Origin: an uncultured Duganella sp.
GTDB taxonomy: Bacteria > Pseudomonadota > Gammaproteobacteria > Burkholderiales > Burkholderiaceae
Length of the DNA stretch: 10,198 nucleotides
Direction: 5' to 3'
Assembly: GCA_946482635.1 (NCBI GenBank)
Contig: CAMLSG010000197.1
Span: forward strand, 1-10,198
In this document: in pieces, positions 6,598-10,198 of the stretch
How the letters are laid out: every line of letters begins with the position of its first letter
Numbering within the stretch: position 1 is the stretch's first letter
Notes under the pieces: model-generated
Told to the model about the DNA's origin: nothing
Seen by the model: only the letters and a program-made list of their open reading frames with translations
Database searches by the model: none
Position numbers and translations under genes: made by a program

Positions 6598-7377
6598 TCA
6601 GGCGCTGCGCAGGGCAGCGTGCAGTCCTATCATCACAATGTTTTCGACGTGGCGGTGCGGCACAGGGACCGCTGGCGCAACATAAGGCGCAGCGCCGCCG
6701 GAAATAATACATTCTACGGCCTGGTGCAGCTCAAATGCGCGTTCAATCGCGCCGGCTTGCGCGGCCAGGCAGCCGGACAGGATGGCGTCGTCGGTGTTGT
6801 CTGCGAAGCCTTCCGGCAGCTTGCCGGGCTTGATCTGCGGCAGCTGGGCGGTGTTTTTCGCCAGCGATGTGGCCATCAGGCCCAGTCCCGGCAGGATCAT
6901 GCCGCCCAGGAAAGTGCCGTCGGCGGTGATGGCGTCGATGGTGGTCGCCGTGCCGCAATTGGCGACCACGATGGCCTTGCCCGGGCACAGGGCATGGGCG
7001 CCGATGGCGGCGGCGAAACGGTCGCAGCCCAGTTGCGCCGGGTTGCGGTAAGCGTTGCGGACGCCGGCGCGCTGCGGGACCGAGGCGAACCATTCGATGG
7101 CTTGCGGCGGGATTTGCAGCTGCGGCGCGGCCAGCCAGCCTGCCAGCATGTCGCGCACGGCCTGGCCGGCCACGTTGGCGATCAGTACGCGGCCAATGGC
7201 AGGCGCGCTACCTGGATGCGCAGTGGCCAGCGCGGCAGTGAGGGCCACCGGGAAATCGGCGGCATCGGCGTGCATATGCGCGCCTTGTGCGAGCCAGTCG
7301 CCAAGCGCGGCGCCGGGCGCGGCGAGCGCCCATTTGATGCGCGTATTGCCGGCGTCGATCAGCAGGTCGTAGTTCAT
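6598..7377 (-). CDS. coaX: Type III pantothenate kinase
   Basis: CoaX (259 aa) phosphorylates pantothenate in the first step of coenzyme A synthesis, in the cytoplasm. It belongs to the ASKHA fold and is unrelated to E. coli CoaA. Motifs: the phosphate-binding loop LLIDAGNTRIKWAL at 5-18 (D8, N11), the GCDR motif at 117-120 with D119 as likely catalytic base, GTATTIDAI at 142-150, and FLGGMILPGLGLM at 156-168. The start ATG at 7377 overlaps the birA stop (ATGA) and has TAAGG 8 nt upstream. Longer versions of this open frame run into birA and are rejected because DAGNT must sit near the N-terminus. In Burkholderiales birA and coaX are, as I recall, commonly paired. Confidence 0.95.
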   Translation of the reverse strand: MNYDLLIDAGNTRIKWALAAPGAALGDWLAQGAHMHADAADFPVALTAALATAHPGSAPAIGRVLIANVAGQAVRDMLAGWLAAPQLQIPPQAIEWFASVPQRAGVRNAYRNPAQLGCDRFAAAIGAHALCPGKAIVVANCGTATTIDAITADGTFLGGMILPGLGLMATSLAKNTAQLPQIKPGKLPEGFADNTDDAILSGCLAAQAGAIERAFELHQAVECIISGGAAPYVAPAVPVPHRHVENIVMIGLHAALRSA

Positions 7378-8183
7378 TGGGCAAGCCTTAGCGAAACGTC
7401 GCCCGACAGCACGGCCACGCGGCCGGATGGGGTGTCGAGCAGCAGCCGCCCCTGGTCGTCCACGCCTGCCGCCAGGCCTTCCTGCTGCACTGCGCCCTGG
7501 TCGAGCAGGCGCACCGGCTGCCCGCGCCAAGCCTGCAGCGTGTTCCAGCGCTCCGCGAAGGCGGCAAAGCCGGTATCGTCGAACTCCGCCAGCACCGCGC
7601 ACAGGCGGCTGAGCAATTGCGCCAGCAAGGCATTGCGGTCCATCTGCGCCAGCCAGGGCGCGGAAGAGACTTCGCGGCCGATGGCCGCTTCCATTTCATC
7701 CGGCATCAGCAGGTTCATGCCGCAGCCGATGACGGCCCAGATGGTGCCATCCGGCGCAGCCTGGGTTTCGACCAGGATGCCGGCCAGCTTGGCGCCATCC
7801 TTCAGCATATCGTTCGGCCATTTGAGCTGGACCGGCACGCCCAGGCCATTCACGGTTTCGGCCAGCGCCACCCCGACCGCCAGCGGCAAGCCCACCATGC
7901 GGTGCAGCGGTGCGCGGAAGGGCCAGGCGACGGAGAAAGTCAGCGATGCGCCCGGCGCGGAAAGCCAGCTGCGGCCGGCGCGGCCGCGGCCTGCGGTCTG
8001 GCGCTCGGCTACGCGCAGCACGGGGCCGCGCAATGCCGCCGGCGACTGCGCGGCCGAAGGCACGCGCGCCAGCAAGTCGGCATTGGTGGAGCCGGTTTCG
8101 TCCACCACTTCAATGGCGACGTGGGATGCGCTGTCGGCAACCAGCGCGCGGATCGCCGGGACGGCGAGAGGTGTTGCATTCAT
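7374..8183 (-). CDS. birA: Biotin-[acetyl-CoA carboxylase] ligase, no DNA-binding domain
   Basis: BirA (269 aa) makes biotinyl-AMP and transfers biotin to the carrier protein of acetyl-CoA carboxylase and related enzymes. The catalytic domain shows DETGSTNADLL (28-38), the ATP/biotin loop RQTAGRGRAGRSWLS (61-75) and LKWPNDMLKDGAKLAGILVE (120-139, with K132 in the position of the active-site Lys). The SH3-like C-terminal domain covers about 220-268. E. coli BirA is 321 aa with an N-terminal helix-turn-helix repressor domain; here only about 25 residues precede the catalytic core, so this is the monofunctional class and unlikely to act as a biotin repressor. The ATG at 8183 overlaps the upstream SDR stop (ATGA), with AAGGG 6 nt before it. 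Confidence 0.95.
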   Translation of the reverse strand: MNATPLAVPAIRALVADSASHVAIEVVDETGSTNADLLARVPSAAQSPAALRGPVLRVAERQTAGRGRAGRSWLSAPGASLTFSVAWPFRAPLHRMVGLPLAVGVALAETVNGLGVPVQLKWPNDMLKDGAKLAGILVETQAAPDGTIWAVIGCGMNLLMPDEMEAAIGREVSSAPWLAQMDRNALLAQLLSRLCAVLAEFDDTGFAAFAERWNTLQAWRGQPVRLLDQGAVQQEGLAAGVDDQGRLLLDTPSGRVAVLSGDVSLRLAQ

Positions 8184-8953
8184 GTGGTGCCCTTGCGCGC
8201 CTTGTGCGGCGCCTTGGCGAAAGCGCGGTCGAACAGCCAGTTCGGCAGCATGCGCAGCAAGCGTGCGATCATGCCGGCGCCAAAGGGAATGACGCGGTAG
8301 CTGTCGCCCCGTTCGATGCTGCGCGCCGCGGCCGCTGCGAAATCGGCCGGCTGCATCAGGAACGGCATCGGATACTTGTTCTGCTGCGTCATCGGCGTAT
8401 CGATATAGCCCGGCGCAATGGTGACCACCTTGATCGCGCTGCCGCGCAACTCAACCCGCAGCGCTTCGCAATACACACGCACCGCAGCCTTGGAGGCGCT
8501 GTAGGCACCGCCGCCCGGCAGGCCGCGCACGCCGGCAACGCTGCCAATGCCGACCAGGCGCGCCGGCGATCCTTGCGCCCGCATCGCGGCGATGAATGGC
8601 GAGAAGGTCGCCACGGTTGCGGTGACGTTGGTGGCGATAATCGATTCGAAGACCGGCAAGTCTTCCGGCAGTTCGGTGATGGTGCCGTGCGAAATGCCCG
8701 CGCTGGCGATGACGATGTCGCAGCCGCCGGCGTCGGCGAGGAAGGCTTCCGCTGCACTGCGTAGCGCCGCATGGTCGGTGACGTCGGCCGCGTAGCAGCG
8801 GTGGCGTTCCGGATTGGGGAGGGAGGCGGCAAGCGCCTGCAGCGCATCCGCGCGGCGTCCCAGCAGGCCAAGGGTGCAGCCTTGCGCGGCGTAGTGTGCC
8901 GCCAGTGCTGCCCCGATGCCGCTGGAGGCGCCGGTAATGAAAACGCGCTTCAA
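8180..8953 (-). CDS. Short-chain dehydrogenase/reductase, substrate unknown
   Basis: A classical SDR oxidoreductase (257 aa). The N-terminal cofactor motif is TGASSGIG at 7-14, with GRR at 32-34 after the second strand suggesting NADP(H) preference. The structural segment reads IASAG (82-86) instead of the usual NNAG. The catalytic set is S138 (GIGSVAG) with Y151-S-A-S-K155. The PG motif follows (IAPGYIDTPM, 179-188). The C-terminus (about 228-257) is hydrophobic then basic (ARLLRMLPNWLFDR, KAPHKARK), suggesting membrane contact. The substrate cannot be read from the sequence. The start is TTG at 8953, 4 bp after the dsbA stop, with AAGG unusually close and GGAG 13 nt away; the motif position supports it. 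The gene is coupled to birA by ATGA. Confidence 0.88.
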   Translation of the reverse strand: MKRVFITGASSGIGAALAAHYAAQGCTLGLLGRRADALQALAASLPNPERHRCYAADVTDHAALRSAAEAFLADAGGCDIVIASAGISHGTITELPEDLPVFESIIATNVTATVATFSPFIAAMRAQGSPARLVGIGSVAGVRGLPGGGAYSASKAAVRVYCEALRVELRGSAIKVVTIAPGYIDTPMTQQNKYPMPFLMQPADFAAAAARSIERGDSYRVIPFGAGMIARLLRMLPNWLFDRAFAKAPHKARKGTT

Positions 8954-8957
8954 AGCC

Positions 8958-9626
8958 TTACTTCTTCTCCGCCTTAGCCTTGGACACGAGGAAGTCCAGT
9001 ACGGTCAGCGCATTGGCGTGCTGCTGGGCCGAACTCGGCACTGGCTTGATGCTCTTGTTTGCCTCGGCAGGGGAGGTCATGTACTTGCCATCGACCACCA
9101 GCATCGGCCAGTAGTCGACGCGGTAATCGCCCATCATGCGTTCCGTGCGGCGCACTTTGGCCGACACGCCGAAGCTGTTATAGGCCTCGGTGAATTTTGC
9201 TTTGTCGATGCCGTTGCTGGCGGCCCAGTCGATCACGGCCTCATCGTTGCGCAGCGAATTGCCCTGCTCGTGCATGGCATTGAACACTTTTGCGTGGTTC
9301 TGCTCGACCAGGCCCATGGCTTCCAGCGCGAAGAACAGCTTCTGCTGCGGCAGCACGGACGGGCCGCGGCTCACGTGAATGCGCTTGAAGACCACGTTGT
9401 CGCCCTGCTTCTTGACCCAGGCCGCCATGGACGGCTCCAGCGCGTAGCAGTGGGGGCAGTAATAGGCGAAGAACTCGATGACTTCGACCTTCTTGCCGGT
9501 ATCCACGGCCTGCGGCTCGGGCAGCACAACGTAATCGGTGCCGGCCACCGGGGCCGCCGGAGAAGCGCCGGCACTGAAGGCAACGCCGCACAGGATGACG
9601 GCCAGGATCTGCTTGAACAGTTTCAT
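8958..9626 (-). CDS. dsbA: Periplasmic thiol:disulfide oxidoreductase DsbA
   Basis: DsbA (222 aa) introduces disulfide bonds into proteins entering the periplasm. A signal peptide (MKLFKQILAVILCGVAFSAGA) is probably cleaved after residue 21. The thioredoxin fold follows, with the active site FFAYYCPHCYALEP (52-65), redox pair C57-P-H-C60 as in E. coli DsbA. The cis-proline loop reads VDYWPMLVVDGKYMTSP with P174 preceded by W173, where E. coli DsbA has Val. One further cysteine, C13, lies in the signal peptide, so the mature protein has only the CxxC pair. The start ATG has AGGAAG (9640-9635) 8 nt upstream. It lies directly after the FtsN-like gene and may help fold envelope proteins generally. 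Confidence 0.95.
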   Translation of the reverse strand: MKLFKQILAVILCGVAFSAGASPAAPVAGTDYVVLPEPQAVDTGKKVEVIEFFAYYCPHCYALEPSMAAWVKKQGDNVVFKRIHVSRGPSVLPQQKLFFALEAMGLVEQNHAKVFNAMHEQGNSLRNDEAVIDWAASNGIDKAKFTEAYNSFGVSAKVRRTERMMGDYRVDYWPMLVVDGKYMTSPAEANKSIKPVPSSAQQHANALTVLDFLVSKAKAEKK

Positions 9627-9640
9627 TGCTCGGACTTCCT

Positions 9641-10198
9641 TTATTTTTGATTGCGAACGACGGCAACATCGATGCCGTTTTCAGACAGTTTTGCACGCAC
9701 CTTGTTCATGGCTTCCACCTGGGTAAAAGGACCCATGCGCACGCGGTGCAGCACGCCGGCGTCGGTGGCGCGGTCGGAAACCGTGGCCTCAAAGCCCAGC
9801 AGGGCCAGCTTGGCACGGGTGTTCTCGGCATCGCCCACTTCGCGGAAGGCGCCGGCCTGCAGGTAATACACGAATTTGTCTTCGCCAGGCAGGGCAGGCG
9901 CCGGGGCGGCTGCCTGCGCCGGTGGCGCAGCGCTATTGACCGGTGGCGGCGCTGCCGGCGAGGTGGTGGCCGGTGCCGGCGTTGGCGCCGGGGCTGGCGC
10001 GGCAGGCGCCTTGGCCGGAGCCTGGCCCTGTGCCTGGATGCTGTCCACTACCTTCTGCAGCTGATCGGCCGGAGCCTGCTTCGGCGTTTCGCGCTCGAAT
10101 TCGCTGTTCGCCTTCTTCACGGCGTCCTTGCTGCCGTACATCGGCTTGTTCGGATCGGCGATCTGGCCCGATGCTTCATCGGTCGGCTTGCCGTTCTT
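9641..10198 (-). CDS. FtsN-like SPOR-domain cell-division protein (5' end missing)
   Basis: This frame is open to the window edge, giving the last 185 residues of a longer protein; the N-terminus, presumably with a cytoplasmic tail and membrane segment, is outside. The visible part starts KNGKPTDEASGQIADPNKPMYGSK, then has a charged stretch, a Pro/Ala-rich linker at visible residues about 57-105 (9884-10030), and a SPOR domain at about 108-184 (KFVYYLQAGAFREVGDAENTRAKL, RVRMGPFTQVEAMNKV). Layout and position just before dsbA match the gene often annotated ftsN in Burkholderiales, as I recall. FtsN activates septal synthesis and its SPOR domain binds denuded glycans. The ATG at 10141 is internal, not the start. 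The frame closes with TAA 14 bp before dsbA. Confidence 0.85.
   Translation of the reverse strand, partial: KNGKPTDEASGQIADPNKPMYGSKDAVKKANSEFERETPKQAPADQLQKVVDSIQAQGQAPAKAPAAPAPAPTPAPATTSPAAPPPVNSAAPPAQAAAPAPALPGEDKFVYYLQAGAFREVGDAENTRAKLALLGFEATVSDRATDAGVLHRVRMGPFTQVEAMNKVRAKLSENGIDVAVVRNQK

Noticed and set aside
6598..7602. Longer coaX version of 334 codons starting inside birA.
   Set aside because: The extra N-terminus is Arg/Gly/Ala-rich frame noise; the DAGNT loop must lie near the start, and an ATG with a good ribosome site is at 7377.
6619..8292. A 557-codon plus-strand frame across coaX and birA.
   Set aside because: It is the antisense shadow of two clearly identified genes; the product is low complexity with no motif, and its start lies inside coaX.
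9884..10030. GC-rich, repeat-like tract of GCCGG/GGCGC units.
   Set aside because: It encodes a Pro/Ala linker; the repetition follows from amino-acid composition and is not a regular DNA repeat or CRISPR array.
9641..10141. The FtsN-like gene starting at the ATG at 10141.
   Set aside because: The frame stays open to the window edge and the added residues (ADPNKP and upstream) look coding, so the true start is outside.

Overview
The window is high-GC DNA with tightly packed genes and reads as a chromosomal housekeeping segment of a betaproteobacterium of the order Burkholderiales. The MreC N-terminus (MEYSPPPLF), the order mreB-mreC-mreD-mrdA-rodA-rlpA, and the nearby SPOR gene-dsbA-SDR run suggest family Oxalobacteraceae (Massilia/Herbaspirillum-like). 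The family is an inference from remembered gene order and protein style; no database was searched.

Layout. The left half (1-5902, + strand) is the cell-elongation cluster: the 3' end of mreB, then mreC, mreD, mrdA (PBP2), rodA and rlpA. Junctions are very tight: mreC/mreD overlap by 4 bp, mreD/mrdA are 2 bp apart, mrdA/rodA 9 bp apart, and rodA/rlpA overlap by 4 bp. The only larger gap, about 46 bp between mreB and mreC, holds a terminator-like hairpin. The right half (5889-10198, - strand) is a second tight operon. Read in its own direction it runs: FtsN-like SPOR protein (5' end outside the window), dsbA, a short-chain dehydrogenase, birA (biotin ligase without a DNA-binding domain), coaX (type III pantothenate kinase), and a small membrane-anchored SPOR-domain protein. 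The two operons converge and their last genes overlap by 14 bp.

How the genes work together. MreB, MreC, MreD, PBP2 and RodA form the elongasome that inserts lateral-wall peptidoglycan. RlpA is a septum- or glycan-associated lipoprotein with a SPOR domain. The opposite operon starts with an FtsN-like divisome protein and DsbA (periplasmic disulfide formation), passes through three cytoplasmic enzymes, two of them for biotin and CoA metabolism, and ends with another SPOR protein. Three of the twelve genes therefore encode predicted SPOR (denuded-glycan-binding) domains.

No mobile element, CRISPR array, tRNA, rRNA, phage gene or defence system is visible, and no stretch over 50 bp lacks a gene. 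I found no undescribed system. The points worth a second look are small: the mreB-mreC hairpin, a repeated palindrome in the rlpA leader, the convergent overlap, an uncharacterised SPOR protein, and an unusual residue before the DsbA cis-proline.
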